From Amycolatopsis solani (GTDB lineage Bacteria; Actinomycetota; Actinomycetes; Mycobacteriales; Pseudonocardiaceae), in NCBI RefSeq assembly GCF_033441515.1, contig NZ_JAWQJT010000001.1:4030001-4094000 (forward strand): 64,000 bases of DNA. Direction: 5' to 3'. Positions 1 through 26,922 of this stretch are shown one piece after another. The notes below the pieces were generated by a model. The model had not been told where the DNA came from. It saw nothing but the letters and a program-made list of their open reading frames with translations, and made no database searches. Position 1 is the first letter of the stretch; each line of letters begins with the position of its first letter. The position numbers and the translations under genes were made by a program.

Positions 1-2
1 TC

Positions 3-3000
3 CTGGGCGCGCTCGCCCACGGCCAGGCCGCTCCCGGCCTGGTGCGGGGCAGCGCGCGCCACGGGGGCAAGGTCGCCTTCGTCTTTCCCGGGCAGGGCTC
101 GCAGTGGGTGGGGATGGCTTTGGACCTGATGGACACGTCGCCGGCGTTCGCGGCCCGCATGCGGGACTGCGAACGCGCGCTGACGCCGTTCGTCGACTGG
201 TCGCTGCCGGCCGTCCTCGGTGACGAAGCCATGCTCCAGCGGGTGGACGTCGTGCAGCCCGCGCTCTTCGCCGTGATGGTGTCGCTGGCCGAGGCCTGGC
301 GGGCCCACGGGGTCGAGCCGGACGCCGTGATCGGGCACTCCCAAGGCGAGATCGCCGCGGCCGCCGTCGCCGGTGCGCTGTCCCTGGAGGACGCTGCCCG
401 CGTGGTCGCGTTGCGCAGCAAGGCGATCCTGGCGCTGGCCGGGCGCGGGGGCATGGTCTCGGTGGCTGCTTCGGTCTCGGCTGTCGAGGCTCGCCTGACC
501 GAGGGGCTTTCGATCGCGGCCGTGAACGGCCCGGCCGCGGTGGTGGTCTCCGGCTCACCGGGCGCACTGGACGAGTTGATCCGCTCCTGCGAAGCCGACG
601 GCGTGCGCGCCAAGCGGATCCCCGTCGACTACGCCTCCCACTCGGCCCAGGTCGAAGAGATCGAGGCCGAGCTGCGCGAGCTGCTCGCGCCGGTCTCGCC
701 GCGGTCGTCGGAAATCGCTTTCTACTCCACGGTGACCGCCGAGCCGATCGACACCGCCGGGCTCGACGGCGCCTACTGGTACACGAACCTGCGCAACCCG
801 GTGCTCTTCGGCACCACCGTGCGGCGGCTGGCCGAGGACGGCTACGACGCCTTCATCGAGTGCAGCTCGCACCCGGTGCTCACGATGAGCATCCAGGACA
901 CTGTGGACGAAGCCGTCGTGACCGGCACCCTGCGCCGCGGTGAAGGCGGCCTCGAGCGGCTGTACACGTCGTTCGGCGAGGCGTGGGTGCACGGCGTCGA
1001 CGTCGACTGGACGCCCGCGTTCGGGGAAGGCGCCCGGCTGGTCCCGCTGCCGACGTACGCCTTCGACCACCAGCGGTACTGGCTGGACCCGGCCCCGGCG
1101 GCCCCGGCCGACGACGGGCTCTGGACGGCTTTGGAGGAGACCGATGACCTCGCCGGCGTCCTCGGCGTCGACAGCGAGGCCTTGGACGCCGTGCTGCCCG
1201 CGCTGTCCCGCTGGCGCACCCGCCGCACCGAAGAATCCACTGTGGACTCCTGGTGCCTGAAGGTGGACTGGTCGCCGGTCGCCGAACCGGCGCTGCCGCT
1301 GCTTTCCGGACGTTGGCTGGCACTCGTGCCCGCCGGATCCTTCGGCACTTCGGTGGTCGATGCACTCGCCGTCCGCGGCGCCGACGTCGTCACGACCTCC
1401 TCGGAGCGGGACCTGCCGCCGGGGGAGTACGCCGGTGTGGTTTCCCTGCTGGGCTTGGATGAAACGGCGTTGCCCGGTCACCCGCTGATCGCTTCCGGCG
1501 TCGCGGCGACCGCGGCGTTGGCTCCGGCACTCGCCGAAGCCGGGATCGACGCTCCACTGTGGATCGTCACCCGCGGCGCGGTGGCCACCGGAGCAGGCGA
1601 CGCACCGGCGTCGAGCGTGCCCGCGCAGCTGTGGGGCCTCGGCCGCGTGGTCGGCCTGGAATACCCGGGACTGTGGGGTGGTCTGATCGACCTGCCCGCC
1701 ACTGTGGACGACCGCACCGCCGACCGGCTGGCCGGCGTGCTGGCCGAGCCCGGCGGGGAAGACCAGCTCGCGATCCGCGCCCAGGGCATCCTCGCTCGCC
1801 GGCTGCGGCCGGCCCGTCCGGCGCCCGCGGGGGAGCCGTGGCGGCCGCGTGGCACGGTGCTCGTCACCGGGGGCACCGGTTCGCTGGGCGCTCACGTTGC
1901 CCGCTGGCTGGGCCGGTCCGGCGCCGAGCACCTCGTGCTCACCAGCCGTCGTGGCGAAGCCGCCCCCGGCGCCGTCGAACTGGCCGAAGAACTGCGGGAA
2001 CTCGGCTGCGCGGTGACCATCGCCGCGTGCGACGTCGCCGAGCGCAAGGCCGTCGAGGAACTGTTGGCAGGGTTGGAAGACGCACCCACGGCCGTCGTGC
2101 ACGCCGCCGGGCTGCCGCAGTCGAGCACGCTGGCCGAAACCGGGCTGCACGAGTTCGAAGACGTCCTCGCGGCCAAGGTCGCGGGCGCCGCGCACCTCGA
2201 CGAGCTGCTCGGCGACGACCTCGAAGCGTTCGTGCTGTTCTCGTCCAATTCCGGCGTCTGGGGCAGTGCGGGCCAGGGTGCCTACGCGGCCGCGAACGCC
2301 TACCTGGACGCGCTCGCCGAACAGCGCCGCGCCCGGGGCGTCAAGGCGACTTCGGTGGCCTGGGGCCTGTGGGCCGGCGGCGGCATGGCGCAGGACGAAG
2401 GCGAGCAGCAGCTGCGCCGCCGCGGCCTGCGGCCGATGGCACCCGAGCGTGCGGTGGCGGCCATGCAGGGCGCGCTCGACCGTGACGAGACCTTCCTCGC
2501 CGTGGCCGACGTCGACTGGGAGCGGTTCGTGCCGGCCTTCACGGCGTCGCGCCGCCGCCCGCTGATCGAGGACCTGCCCGCGGTCCGGCAGGTGCTGGAC
2601 CGGTTGGAAGACGAACAAACTCGCTATGACGAAGGTGCTGCGGCCGGCTGGCGCGAGCGGCTGGCCGGGCTGACGGCGGCCGAACGCGACCGGGCCGTGC
2701 TCGACCTGGTCCGCACCGAAGCCGCGGTCGTCCTCGGCCACCGCGGCGCCGACGCGATCGGCAGCACACGGCCGTTCCGCGACCTCGGGTTCGACTCGGT
2801 GACCGCGGTCGAGGTCCGCAACCGGCTGCGGGAGGTCACCGGCCTGCGGCTGGCGGCCACCGCCGTCTTCGACCACCCGACCCCCGTGGCACTGGCGCGG
2901 TTCCTGACGGCCGAGATCACCCCCGGCGGCACGCCCGGCGAGTCGGCGTTCGGCGCGCTGGACCAGCTGGAGGCGTCGCTGGGCGACGTTGAAACCGACG

Positions 3001-3158
3001 AGAACCTCCGGCTGCGCGTCGAAATGCGGCTGAAGTCCCTGTTGAACCGCTGGAGCGCGGAACCCGCGCCGCAGAAGGCACACCTCGCCGACGCGTCGGC
3101 CGACGAGGTGTTCGCCTTCATCGACAACGAACTCGGAATTTCCCCGCCGGCGCACTGA
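3..3158 (+). CDS. Type I modular PKS, 3' part (AT-KR-ACP-docking), truncated at the window edge
   Basis: The reading frame is open to the left edge, so the gene starts upstream and its KS lies outside. Visible domains are AT (about 69-1085), KR with its structural subdomain (about 1255-2560), ACP (about 2690-2905) and a C-terminal docking segment (about 2930-3155). The AT has GHSQGE and, near 630, YASH in place of HAFH, the signature for methylmalonyl-CoA. The KR keeps the cofactor motif [10 protein letters not shown] and the Ser/Tyr/Asn active-site residues. It lacks LDD and has Trp eight residues before the Tyr, so it is an A-type KR giving an L-configured hydroxyl. The ACP serine is in LGFDS (2796-2798). 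No DH or ER is present. The C-terminus should dock onto the coiled coil at the start of the next gene, so this module precedes that protein's first module. The motif calls are direct; stereochemistry is by family rule. Confidence 0.96.
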   Translation: MGALAHGQAAPGLVRGSARHGGKVAFVFPGQGSQWVGMALDLMDTSPAFAARMRDCERALTPFVDWSLPAVLGDEAMLQRVDVVQPALFAVMVSLAEAWRAHGVEPDAVIGHSQGEIAAAAVAGALSLEDAARVVALRSKAILALAGRGGMVSVAASVSAVEARLTEGLSIAAVNGPAAVVVSGSPGALDELIRSCEADGVRAKRIPVDYASHSAQVEEIEAELRELLAPVSPRSSEIAFYSTVTAEPIDTAGLDGAYWYTNLRNPVLFGTTVRRLAEDGYDAFIECSSHPVLTMSIQDTVDEAVVTGTLRRGEGGLERLYTSFGEAWVHGVDVDWTPAFGEGARLVPLPTYAFDHQRYWLDPAPAAPADDGLWTALEETDDLAGVLGVDSEALDAVLPALSRWRTRRTEESTVDSWCLKVDWSPVAEPALPLLSGRWLALVPAGSFGTSVVDALAVRGADVVTTSSERDLPPGEYAGVVSLLGLDETALPGHPLIASGVAATAALAPALAEAGIDAPLWIVTRGAVATGAGDAPASSVPAQLWGLGRVVGLEYPGLWGGLIDLPATVDDRTADRLAGVLAEPGGEDQLAIRAQGILARRLRPARPAPAGEPWRPRGTVLVTGGTGSLGAHVARWLGRSGAEHLVLTSRRGEAAPGAVELAEELRELGCAVTIAACDVAERKAVEELLAGLEDAPTAVVHAAGLPQSSTLAETGLHEFEDVLAAKVAGAAHLDELLGDDLEAFVLFSSNSGVWGSAGQGAYAAANAYLDALAEQRRARGVKATSVAWGLWAGGGMAQDEGEQQLRRRGLRPMAPERAVAAMQGALDRDETFLAVADVDWERFVPAFTASRRRPLIEDLPAVRQVLDRLEDEQTRYDEGAAAGWRERLAGLTAAERDRAVLDLVRTEAAVVLGHRGADAIGSTRPFRDLGFDSVTAVEVRNRLREVTGLRLAATAVFDHPTPVALARFLTAEITPGGTPGESAFGALDQLEASLGDVETDENLRLRVEMRLKSLLNRWSAEPAPQKAHLADASADEVFAFIDNELGISPPAH

Positions 3159-3190
3159 CGCCCTGACTGGACGAACGGATGAGGTTGGCG

Positions 3191-18274
<15,084 letters not shown>

Positions 18275-18307
18275 TCCGGCGCCCGCTACTGCATGGAGTG
18301 AACGACG

Positions 18308-21300
18308 ATGGACAACGAGGAAAAGCTCCGCTACTTCCTCAAGCGGGTCACGGCCGATCTTCAGGACACCCGCCGGCGGCTCCAGGAAGCGCAGACGCAC
18401 GAACCGATCGCGATCGTCGGCCTCGGCTGCCGGTTCCCCGGCGGCGTCCGGACCCCGGCGCAGTTGTGGGATCTGGTCGACGGCGGGCACGACGCGATCT
18501 CCGGGTTCCCCGACGACCGCGGCTGGGAACTGGGTTCGCTGTACGACCCGGACCCCGAGGCACCCGGGACGTCGTACGTCCGCGAGGGCGGTTTCCTCGA
18601 CGGCGTCGCCGACTTCGACGCGGGCTTCTTCGGCATCTCGCCGCGTGAGGCCCTCGCCATGGACCCGCAGCAGCGGCTGCTGCTGGAGACGTCGTGGGAG
18701 GCCTTCGAGCACGCGGGGATCCGGCCGCCGTCGCTGAAGGGCAGCCGGACGGGCGTCTTCGTGGGCTCCAACGGCCAGGACTACGGCACCCTCATGCTCA
18801 GCGCCGCCGAGGCGCTCGAAGGGCACCTCGCCACGAGCAACGCGGCGAGTGTCCTTTCCGGACGCGTCGCGTACGCGTTCGGGCTGGAGGGACCGACGCT
18901 CACCGTCGACACGGCGTGCTCGTCGTCGCTGGTCGCCCTGCACCTCGCGGTGCAGGCGCTGCGGCAGGGGGAGTGCGACCTGGCGCTGGCCGGTGGCGTG
19001 ACCGTGCTGCCGACCCCGGGGTCGTTCATCGCGTTCAGCCGGCTGCGCGGTCTCGCCGCGGACGGCCGGTGCAAGGCGTTCGCCGAAGCCGCCGACGGCA
19101 CCTCGTGGGGCGAGGGCAGCGGCATGGTCGTGGTGGAACGGCTTTCCGACGCCCGCCGCCACGGGCACCCGGTGCTGGCGATCGTGCGCGGTTCGGCGGT
19201 CAACTCCGACGGCGCGTCGAACGGCCTGACCGCGCCGAACGGCCCGTCGCAGCAGCGGGTCATCCGCGCCGCGCTGGCCGACGCCGGTCTGTCCACTTCG
19301 GACGTCGACGCCGTCGAGGCCCACGGCACCGGCACGACCCTCGGCGACCCCATCGAAGCCCAGGCGCTCCTCGCGACCTACGGCCAGGACCGGGAAGCGC
19401 CGCTGTGGCTCGGTTCGGTGAAGTCCAACATCGGCCACACCCAGGCCGCCGCGGGGGTGGCCGGGGTCATCAAAATGGTGATGGCGCTACGCCACGGCGT
19501 CCTGCCGCGGACCCTGCACGTCGACGAGCTGTCGTCCCGGGTGGACTGGTCCGCCGGTGCGGTGGAGGTGCTCACCGAGCGCCGCGACTGGCCGTCGGAC
19601 CGGCCGCGCCGCGCCGCGGTCTCCGCGTTCGGCATGAGCGGCACCAACGTGCACACGATCCTGGAGGAAGCTCCGGCCGAGGACCGGCCGTCCGCCGGCG
19701 CCGACGAGCCGGGGCAGGTCGTGCCGTGGGTGCTGTCGGCCCGCTCGGCCGAGGCACTCCGCGCTCAGGCCGCCGCGCTCGCCGGTGCCACCGGGCCGGT
19801 CGGCGACGTCGGGCTCTCCCTGGCGACGACCCGGTCCGCGTTCGACCACCGCGCGGTGGTCGTCGGGGACCGCGACGGCCTGACCGCCGGGCTCGCCGCG
19901 CTGGCCGAGGATCTTCCCGCGCCCACCGCCGTCAAGGGGACGGCCGTCGCGGGGAAGGTCGCGATGGTGTTCCCCGGCCAGGGTTCGCAGTGGGCCGGGA
20001 TGGCCGGGGACCTGCTGGCCGAGTCACCGGTTTTCGCCGCCCGGATGGACGAGTGCGCGACCGCGCTGTCCTCCTTTGTGGACTGGCCGCTCACCGAAGC
20101 CATTCGTGACTCCGCGATGCTGGAACGGGTCGACGTCGTGCAGCCCGCGCTGTTCGCCGTGATGGTGTCGCTGGCGGAACTCTGGCGCTCGTACGGCGTC
20201 GAGCCGGCCGCGGTCGTCGGGCACTCGCAGGGCGAGATCGCCGCCGCCGTCGTGTCGGGCGCGCTGTCCCTTGAGGACGGTGCACGCGTGGTCGCGTTGC
20301 GCAGCCAGGCGATCCTCGAACTGGCGGGACAGGGCGGCATGGTGTCGCTCGCCGAATCCGCCGACGCGGTGGCGGCCCGGATCACGCCGTGGGGCGAGCG
20401 GCTGTCGATCGCCGCGATCAACGGCCCCGCCGCGGTCGTCGTCTCCGGCGAGCCGGGCGCGCTCGACGAGCTGATGGCGTCCTGCGCCGCCGACGACGTC
20501 CGCGCGAAGCGGATCCCGGTGGACTACGCGTCGCATTCGCCGCAAGTGGAACGCATCCGCGAGCGGCTCCTCGAAGTCCTGGCCCCGGTCCGGCCGGTGC
20601 GGGCCACGACCGGCTTCTTCTCGACGGTGACCGGCGACTGGCTCGGCGGCACCGAACTCGACGCCGAGTACTGGTACACCAACCTCCGCAACCCGGTCCG
20701 GCTCGACACCGCCGTGACGGCGTTGAGGGGCCAAGGTTTCCGCGCGTTCGTCGAGGCCTCGCCGCACCCGGTGCTGACGATGGCGATCGGCGACGCCGCG
20801 TTCGGGACCCTGCGTCGCGGGGAGGGCGGCCTCGCGAGGTTCCACACCTCGCTGGCCGAGGCCTGGGTGCACGGCGTCGACGTCCGCTGGGACGACGCTT
20901 TCCCCGGCGCCCGGCGCACCGAACTGCCCACCTACGCGTTCCAGCACGAGCGTTACTGGCCGCGGCTGGTTTCGATCGGCGACGCGAGCGGTCTCGGGCT
21001 GACTCCGGCGGAGCACCCGCTGCTCGGCGCCGTGGTCGGGCTCGCTGACGCCGGCGGCGCGGTGCTCACCGGGAAGCTGTCGCTGCACAGCCTGCCGTGG
21101 CTGGCCGACCACCGCGTCGGCGGCGAAATCCTGGTGCCGGGTACGGCGTTCGTCGAACTCGCGATCCGCGCCGGCGACCAGGTCGGCCGCCGCACCCTCG
21201 ACGAACTCACGCTCGAAACCCCGCTGGTGCTGCCGGCGGCCGGCGGGGTGCACCTCCAGGTCTCGGTGACCGACGGCGGCGACCTCACCATCCACTCCCG

Positions 21301-24300
21301 CCCGGACGAGTTCACCCCGTGGACCCGTCACGCGACCGGCTTCCTTTCCGAGTCCGCACTTTCACGTGAAAGTGCGGGATCGGAGTGGCCGCCGGCGGGG
21401 GCCGAGCGGGTGGAACTGGACGGGTTTTATCCGGCCATGGCGGCGACGGGCGTCGACTACGGTCCGGCGTTCCGGGGCCTGCGCGCGGTCTGGAGCCGGG
21501 GGAGCGACGTCTTCGCCGAGGTCGAGCTGCCCGAGTCCGTGCGCGGCGACGCGGCGAGGTTCGGCCTGCACCCGGCGCTGCTCGACGCGGCCCTGCACGC
21601 GGCGGGCTTTGGTGCCCTGACCGCGGCGGGCGACGGGCCGAGGCTGCCGTTCGCCTGGAGCGGCGTCTCGTTGGCCGCGTCCGGTGCGTCCGTGCTGCGC
21701 GTGACGTTGACGCCGGTGTCCGGCGACACCGTCGCGCTGACCCTGGCCGACGAAACCGGTGCCCCGGTCGGCGAGGTCCGGTCGCTGACGCTGCGGACGC
21801 CCCGCAAGACCGACTCCACTGTGGACGCGCTCTTCGAAGTCGCCTGGCCCGAACTCTCCGGCCCCGAGCTGACGAGCGAGTTCACCGTCTTCCGCGTTCC
21901 GGACGGATCGGTGCGCGAGACCACCGCGGCTGTCCTTTCGCGACTCCAGGAATCGCTGGCCTCAGAGGAACTCCTGGTCGTCGTGACCTCGGGCGCGGTG
22001 TCGGTCGGCGGCGAAGACGTGCCGAACCTCGCCGCGGCGGCGGTGACCGGCCTCGTGCGGTCGGCGCAGGCCGAGAACCCCGGCCGGTTCGTGCTGCTCG
22101 ACGCCGACGAGGTCCCGGCGGAACTGCCGCAGGGGGAACCTCAGCTGGCTCTGCGCGACGGGAAGTGGCACGTCCCACGGCTGGCACGAGCGTCCACTTC
22201 GGACGCCGTGGTCGAGTGGGGCGACGACGCCGTGCTGATCACCGGCGCGTCCGGCTTGCTCGGCGGTCTGGTCGCCCGGCACCTGGTCACCCACCACGGC
22301 GTCCAGCGGCTGCTCCTGCTGTCCCGCCGCGCTCCCTCGAACGAACTCCTCACCGAACTTTCCGGACTCGGGGCCACCGCGACGGCGGTCGCCTGCGACG
22401 TCGCGGATCGCGAACAGCTGGCGGCGGTCCTGGCCGAGCACCCCGTTTCGGCGGTCGTGCACGCGGCCGGGGTCCTCGACGACGGCGTCGTCGAATCCCT
22501 CACGCCGGAGCGCCTGGACACGGTCCTGCGGCCCAAGGCCGACGCGGCCCTGAACCTGCACGAGCTCACCTCGGGGCTGTCCGCCTTCGTGCTGTTCTCC
22601 TCCTTCGCCGCCACCATGGGCGGTGCGGGCCAGGCCAATTACGCCGCCGCGAACGCCTACCTCGACGCCCTCGCCCAGCACCGCCGCGCCCACGGCCTGC
22701 CCGCGGTCGCGCTGGCCTGGGGGTTGTGGGCCGAGGCCAGCTCGATGACCGGGCACCTGGCCGACGGCGACCTGCACCGCATGGCCGGCGCGGGCATGAC
22801 CCCGCTGGACAGCGCTTTCGGGCTGGCGCTGTTCGACCGGGCGGTCGCCGCGGACCAGGCCGTGCTCGCGCCGGTCCGGCTGGAGCTCGCCGCCCTGCGC
22901 CGCCAGCCGGCGACACCCGCGCTGCTGCACGGACTGTTGCCGCCGCAGCGACGGCAGGCCGCGACGGCGGTCACGAAGTCGTCGTTCGCCGACCGGCTGG
23001 CCGGGCTCGGCGCGGAGGACCGGAATCGCCAGGTCCTCGAACTCGTCCGCGGCCTGGTCGCGGGCGTGCTCGGGTACGCGTCGGCGGCCGCGGTGGAACC
23101 GGCTCGGGCCTTCAAGGAACTCGGGTTCGACTCGCTGACCGCGCTGGAACTGCGCAACCGCCTCGCCGCCGAGACCGGTCTGCGGTTGCCCGCCACGCTG
23201 GTCTTCGACCACCCGAACCCGCAGGCGCTCACGAAGTACGTCGTCGAACGGGTTTCCGGGGAGACGTCGTCGCAGGTCGTGGTGCGGGAGCGCCGGGTGG
23301 ACGGTGACCCGATCGTCGTCGTCGGCATCGGCTGCCGCTACCCGGGTGGCGTCCGCGGTCCCGAAGACCTGTGGGACCTGGTCGCCGCGGGCCGCGACGC
23401 CGTCGCCGGCCTGCCGGACGACCGCGGCTGGGACCTCGACGCGCTGTACGACCCCGACCCGGACCACGCCGGCACCAGCTACGCCAAGGAAGGCGCTTTC
23501 CTCTACGACGCCGCCGACTTCGACGCGGGCTTCTTCGGCATCTCGCCCCGCGAGGCGCTCGCCATGGACCCGCAGCAGCGACTCTTGTTGGAGACGTCGT
23601 GGGAGGCGCTGGAACGCGCGGGCATCGACCCGGATTCGTTGCGCGGCAGCCGGACCGGCGTGTTCACCGGTGTGATGTATTCGGACTACGCGTCCCGCCC
23701 GCTCGCCGTCCCCGAGGGCGTCGACGGCTTCCTCGGCACCGGCAGCTCGGCGAGTGTGGTGTCCGGCCGCATCGCGTACGCGTTCGGCCTGGAAGGCCCG
23801 GCGCTCACTGTAGACACCGCGTGTTCGTCGTCGCTGGTGGCACTGCACCTGGCGTGCCAGTCGCTGCGCCAGGGGGAGTGCGACCTCGCGCTGGCCGGCG
23901 GTGTCACGGTGCTTTCCACACCGGGTGTGTTCATCGACTTCAGCCGGCAGCGCGGCCTCGCCGCGGACGGCCGGTGCAAGTCCTTCGCCGACGCCGCCGA
24001 CGGCACGGGCTGGGGTGAAGGCGCCGGAATCCTCGCGGTGGAAAGGCTTTCCGACGCCCGTCGCCTCGGCCACCCGGTGCTCGCGGTCGTCCGCGGCACC
24101 GCGGTGAACTCCGACGGCGCGTCGAACGGCCTCACCGCCCCGAACGGGCCGTCGCAGCAGCGGGTCATCCGCGCGGCACTGGCCGGCGCCGGGCTGAAAC
24201 CATCCGAAGTGGACGTCGTGGAAGGCCACGGCACCGGTACCACGCTCGGCGACCCGATCGAGGCGCAGGCGATCCTGGCGACCTACGGCCAGGACCGTAC

Positions 24301-26812
24301 GACGCCGTTGTGGCTGGGCTCGCTGAAGTCCAACATCGGCCACACCCAGGCGGCCGCCGGGGTCGGCGGCGTCATCAAGATGATCATGGCGATGCGGCAC
24401 GGCGTCCTGCCGCCGACGTTGCACGTGGACACGCCGTCGTCCCATGTGGACTGGACGGCCGGTGCGGTGGAGCTGCTGACGGAGTCCCGCGAGTGGCCGT
24501 CCGACCGGCCGCGTCGGGCCGGGGTGTCGTCGTTCGGCGTCAGCGGCACCAACGCGCACGCGATCCTCGAGCAGGCGCCGGTCGCCCCGCCGGTCGTTCC
24601 CGAGCGCGGCGAAACCGGCGTGCTGCCGTGGGTGTTGTCCGGGCGCACCGAGGCGGCGTTGCGAGCGCAGGCCGCCCAGCTGCTGGACGTCGCCGAGCAC
24701 CCGGCCGACGTGGGCCTTTCCCTGGCTTCTTCGCGGAGCCGGTTCGCGCACCGGGCCGTGATCCACGGCACCACTCCCGATGAGCTGTCGGCCGGTCTGG
24801 CCGCCCTGGCCGACGGCCGGTCCGCGCCGAACGTCGTCACGGGCCGTGAACGCCCGGGCCGCCTCGCGGCGCTCTTCACCGGCCAGGGCGCGCAGCGGGT
24901 CGGTATGGGCCAGGAGCTCTACGCCCGCTTCCCGGTCTACGCCGAGGCCTTCGACGCAGTCCTCGCCCACTTCCCCCCGAGCCTGCGCGAGGCCTTCGCC
25001 ACCCCCGAGCTCCTGGATCGCACCGAGTGCACCCAGCCGGCGTTGTTCGCCGTCGAGGTCGCTCTCTACCGCCTGGTCGAGTCCTTCGGCATCCGCCCAG
25101 ACTTCGTCGCCGGGCACTCGATCGGCGAGATCTCCGCAGCTCACGTCGCTGGAGTCCTGTCTCTGGAGGACGCCTGCCGCCTGGTGAGCGCCCGCGCCTC
25201 CCTCATGCAAGCGCTGCCGGAGGGCGGCGCGATGGTCTCGATCGCCGCCCCCGAGTCAGCCATCACCCTCACCCAGGGTGTCTCCATCGCCGCGGTGAAC
25301 GGCCCGGAGTCGGTGGTCATCTCCGGCGATGAGGCCGAGGTGCTGGCGATCGCGGCGCAGTTCCCCAAGACCAAGCGGCTCACGGTGAGTCACGCGTTCC
25401 ACTCGCCGTTGATGGATCCGATGCTGGAGGAGTTCCGCGCTGTCGCCGAGTCCCTGACGTACCGCTCTGCGACGATACCGGTGATCTCGAATGTGAGCGG
25501 TGCTCTCGCCGAGCCTTTCACTGCCGACTACTGGGTGCGGCACGTCCGGGAAGCGGTCCGGTTCGCCGACGGCATCTCGACGCTCAAGGCCGCCGGCGTC
25601 GACCTGTTCCTGGAACTGGGCCCGGACGGCGTCCTCAGCGCGATGATCGACGGAAACGCGATCAGTGCTCTACGACGAGATCGCTCTGAAGAAAGAGCAC
25701 TGCTCACTGCGTTGAGCACTGTTCACGTCGAGGGCGTCGACGTCGGCTGGGCGTCGTTCTTCCCCGGTGCGACCCGCGTCGACCTGCCGACCTACGCGTT
25801 CCAGCGCAGCCGATACTGGCTCGACATGGTGCTGCCGGAAACGGTCGTGCCCGAAGCGAGCGAGGTGCCGGAGACCGAGCCGATCACCGGGCGCCTGGCG
25901 GACCTTCCGGCCGCCGACCGTCCCGGGTGGCTCCTGGCGTGGGTCCGGGCGGAGGTCGCGGCGACGCTCGGGCACCCGTCGGTCGACGCGGTCGAGCCGG
26001 AATCCGCGTTCGCCGAACTGGGGTTCACCTCCCTGGGCGTCGTCGAACTGCGCAACCGGATCAGTGCGGCGACCGGGCTCGAGCTGCCCGCCGCGCTCGT
26101 CTGGGACTACCCGACGGTCGCCGAACTCACCGACCACCTCCTGGCCAACGTCTCCCTGACCGCGCCGGACACGGGTGGCTCGCTGGGCACCCTGCTCCGG
26201 ACAGCCCGGGAGACCGGCCGCACGGCGGAGTTCCGGACGTTCCTCGCCACGGCCTCGCAGTTCCTGCCGGCGGTCCCGTGGACCCCACGTCTGCGGCGTG
26301 TGGCGACGGGCGCGTCCCGGCCACTGCTGTTCGCGTTCGGCACGCTCACCGGCGAGACCCAGTGGTGCGAGGAAGTCACCGCGCGCTTCGACTGCGTCCG
26401 GGAGGCGTGGCTGGTGCCCGCGCCCGGGTTCGACGGCGAGACCCCCGCGCCGGCCGGCCTGGACGCGCTGGTCGCGTCGGCGGCCGAGGCGATCCGCGAG
26501 CAGGCGGACGGCGAGCCGTTCGTCGTGCTCGGGTCCGGCTCGGGCGCCCTGCTCGCGGCCGCCGTGGCGGACGCGGCCGGGGCGACCGGCGTCGTGCTCG
26601 CCGACCCGGCGGAGGTCGAGTTCGACGAGCTCCCGGAGAACGTCACGGACGCCGAGCTCACGGCCGTCGGCGCTTACCTGCGGCTGTTCGGCTCCGCGGC
26701 CACCGAGCCGCGGGTGCCGGTCCTGACCTTGAAGACGGGGGAGGACGTGGCCGACGCGGCCCGGCAGCTGCACGCCTGGCTGGTGGAGGAGCTGCCCGCG
26801 TCGTGCCGGTGA
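18308..26812 (+). CDS. Type I PKS, two terminal modules with degenerate thioesterase: KS-AT-DH-KR-ACP / KS-AT-ACP-TE*
   Basis: 2834 aa, starting 33 bp after the previous stop, with GGAG upstream and an N-terminal docking coiled coil (1-31). Module 4: KS 32-453, AT 550-885 with GHSQGE and YASH (methylmalonyl-CoA), DH 903-1165 with HxxxGxxxxP intact, KR 1175-1553 with LDD (B-type), ACP 1575-1648 with LGFDS. Predicted output is an alpha-methyl enoyl unit. Module 5: KS 1667-2088, AT 2187-2503 with GHSIGE and HAFH (malonyl-CoA), no reductive domain, ACP 2545-2615 with LGFTS. The thioester left is therefore a beta-keto one. The remaining 213 residues align with PKS thioesterases but lack the catalytic Ser and His. 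The DH loop near residue 1020 carries a perfect 24-bp palindrome translated in frame. This is the last PKS gene; a glycosidase follows, so the cluster edge probably lies here. Confidence 0.97.
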   Translation: MDNEEKLRYFLKRVTADLQDTRRRLQEAQTHEPIAIVGLGCRFPGGVRTPAQLWDLVDGGHDAISGFPDDRGWELGSLYDPDPEAPGTSYVREGGFLDGVADFDAGFFGISPREALAMDPQQRLLLETSWEAFEHAGIRPPSLKGSRTGVFVGSNGQDYGTLMLSAAEALEGHLATSNAASVLSGRVAYAFGLEGPTLTVDTACSSSLVALHLAVQALRQGECDLALAGGVTVLPTPGSFIAFSRLRGLAADGRCKAFAEAADGTSWGEGSGMVVVERLSDARRHGHPVLAIVRGSAVNSDGASNGLTAPNGPSQQRVIRAALADAGLSTSDVDAVEAHGTGTTLGDPIEAQALLATYGQDREAPLWLGSVKSNIGHTQAAAGVAGVIKMVMALRHGVLPRTLHVDELSSRVDWSAGAVEVLTERRDWPSDRPRRAAVSAFGMSGTNVHTILEEAPAEDRPSAGADEPGQVVPWVLSARSAEALRAQAAALAGATGPVGDVGLSLATTRSAFDHRAVVVGDRDGLTAGLAALAEDLPAPTAVKGTAVAGKVAMVFPGQGSQWAGMAGDLLAESPVFAARMDECATALSSFVDWPLTEAIRDSAMLERVDVVQPALFAVMVSLAELWRSYGVEPAAVVGHSQGEIAAAVVSGALSLEDGARVVALRSQAILELAGQGGMVSLAESADAVAARITPWGERLSIAAINGPAAVVVSGEPGALDELMASCAADDVRAKRIPVDYASHSPQVERIRERLLEVLAPVRPVRATTGFFSTVTGDWLGGTELDAEYWYTNLRNPVRLDTAVTALRGQGFRAFVEASPHPVLTMAIGDAAFGTLRRGEGGLARFHTSLAEAWVHGVDVRWDDAFPGARRTELPTYAFQHERYWPRLVSIGDASGLGLTPAEHPLLGAVVGLADAGGAVLTGKLSLHSLPWLADHRVGGEILVPGTAFVELAIRAGDQVGRRTLDELTLETPLVLPAAGGVHLQVSVTDGGDLTIHSRPDEFTPWTRHATGFLSESALSRESAGSEWPPAGAERVELDGFYPAMAATGVDYGPAFRGLRAVWSRGSDVFAEVELPESVRGDAARFGLHPALLDAALHAAGFGALTAAGDGPRLPFAWSGVSLAASGASVLRVTLTPVSGDTVALTLADETGAPVGEVRSLTLRTPRKTDSTVDALFEVAWPELSGPELTSEFTVFRVPDGSVRETTAAVLSRLQESLASEELLVVVTSGAVSVGGEDVPNLAAAAVTGLVRSAQAENPGRFVLLDADEVPAELPQGEPQLALRDGKWHVPRLARASTSDAVVEWGDDAVLITGASGLLGGLVARHLVTHHGVQRLLLLSRRAPSNELLTELSGLGATATAVACDVADREQLAAVLAEHPVSAVVHAAGVLDDGVVESLTPERLDTVLRPKADAALNLHELTSGLSAFVLFSSFAATMGGAGQANYAAANAYLDALAQHRRAHGLPAVALAWGLWAEASSMTGHLADGDLHRMAGAGMTPLDSAFGLALFDRAVAADQAVLAPVRLELAALRRQPATPALLHGLLPPQRRQAATAVTKSSFADRLAGLGAEDRNRQVLELVRGLVAGVLGYASAAAVEPARAFKELGFDSLTALELRNRLAAETGLRLPATLVFDHPNPQALTKYVVERVSGETSSQVVVRERRVDGDPIVVVGIGCRYPGGVRGPEDLWDLVAAGRDAVAGLPDDRGWDLDALYDPDPDHAGTSYAKEGAFLYDAADFDAGFFGISPREALAMDPQQRLLLETSWEALERAGIDPDSLRGSRTGVFTGVMYSDYASRPLAVPEGVDGFLGTGSSASVVSGRIAYAFGLEGPALTVDTACSSSLVALHLACQSLRQGECDLALAGGVTVLSTPGVFIDFSRQRGLAADGRCKSFADAADGTGWGEGAGILAVERLSDARRLGHPVLAVVRGTAVNSDGASNGLTAPNGPSQQRVIRAALAGAGLKPSEVDVVEGHGTGTTLGDPIEAQAILATYGQDRTTPLWLGSLKSNIGHTQAAAGVGGVIKMIMAMRHGVLPPTLHVDTPSSHVDWTAGAVELLTESREWPSDRPRRAGVSSFGVSGTNAHAILEQAPVAPPVVPERGETGVLPWVLSGRTEAALRAQAAQLLDVAEHPADVGLSLASSRSRFAHRAVIHGTTPDELSAGLAALADGRSAPNVVTGRERPGRLAALFTGQGAQRVGMGQELYARFPVYAEAFDAVLAHFPPSLREAFATPELLDRTECTQPALFAVEVALYRLVESFGIRPDFVAGHSIGEISAAHVAGVLSLEDACRLVSARASLMQALPEGGAMVSIAAPESAITLTQGVSIAAVNGPESVVISGDEAEVLAIAAQFPKTKRLTVSHAFHSPLMDPMLEEFRAVAESLTYRSATIPVISNVSGALAEPFTADYWVRHVREAVRFADGISTLKAAGVDLFLELGPDGVLSAMIDGNAISALRRDRSEERALLTALSTVHVEGVDVGWASFFPGATRVDLPTYAFQRSRYWLDMVLPETVVPEASEVPETEPITGRLADLPAADRPGWLLAWVRAEVAATLGHPSVDAVEPESAFAELGFTSLGVVELRNRISAATGLELPAALVWDYPTVAELTDHLLANVSLTAPDTGGSLGTLLRTARETGRTAEFRTFLATASQFLPAVPWTPRLRRVATGASRPLLFAFGTLTGETQWCEEVTARFDCVREAWLVPAPGFDGETPAPAGLDALVASAAEAIREQADGEPFVVLGSGSGALLAAAVADAAGATGVVLADPAEVEFDELPENVTDAELTAVGAYLRLFGSAATEPRVPVLTLKTGEDVADAARQLHAWLVEELPASCR
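21354..21377. repeat. Palindrome family B inside the module-4 DH
   Basis: A perfect 24-bp palindrome whose core is CTTTCACGTGAAAG. It encodes S-A-L-S-R-E-S-A-G in a loop between DH strands, where module 1 has an unrelated sequence of similar length. Two more copies lie at 54742-54761 and 54784-54803 between genes. Confidence 0.9.
26170..26809 (+). other. Degenerate PKS thioesterase domain
   Basis: Residues 2622-2834 follow the thioesterase fold: the core strand near 26310, then the nucleophile elbow at 26531-26545. The elbow reads G-S-G-S-G, where the family has G-H-S-x-G, so Gly2744 occupies the nucleophile position. The acid Asp is present in the next strand (V-V-L-A-D-P). The lid is about 17 residues shorter than in DEBS-type thioesterases. 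About 40 residues including the catalytic His are missing before the last helix. The frame stays open and matches the family through the final helix, so this is not a simple frameshift. Confidence 0.75.
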
Positions 26813-26856
26813 CCGGGAAAATACGGCGTCATATCTGATGTTTGATGCATCGCACC

Positions 26857-26886
26857 TTGACGGCTCGATTGGAAGGATCCTTTACT
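26857..26886 (+). promoter_or_regulatory. Candidate promoter/operator of the alpha-galactosidase
   Basis: TTGACG (26857-26862) is followed after 18 bp by TTTACT (26881-26886). The palindrome AAGGATCCTT (26873-26882) overlaps the -10 side. A little upstream there is a direct repeat TGATG-TT-TGATG. The AT content is conspicuous here. The promoter match is modest. Confidence 0.4.
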
Positions 26887-26922
26887 AATCGGAGGTCGCC
26901 CTACTCACCTCCGGGAGCACGC

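Noticed and set aside
555..3155. An 866-codon open frame on the - strand opposite the first PKS gene, and similar long - strand frames across 3194-26773
   Set aside because: They lie fully opposite PKS domains with intact catalytic motifs, are rich in Arg, Gly and Pro as expected for antisense GC-rich DNA, and show no family motif.
26521..26560. A sequencing frameshift as the cause of the odd thioesterase elbow
   Set aside because: Residues before and after the elbow and the final helix match the family in one frame; the lesions are substitutions and in-frame deletions.
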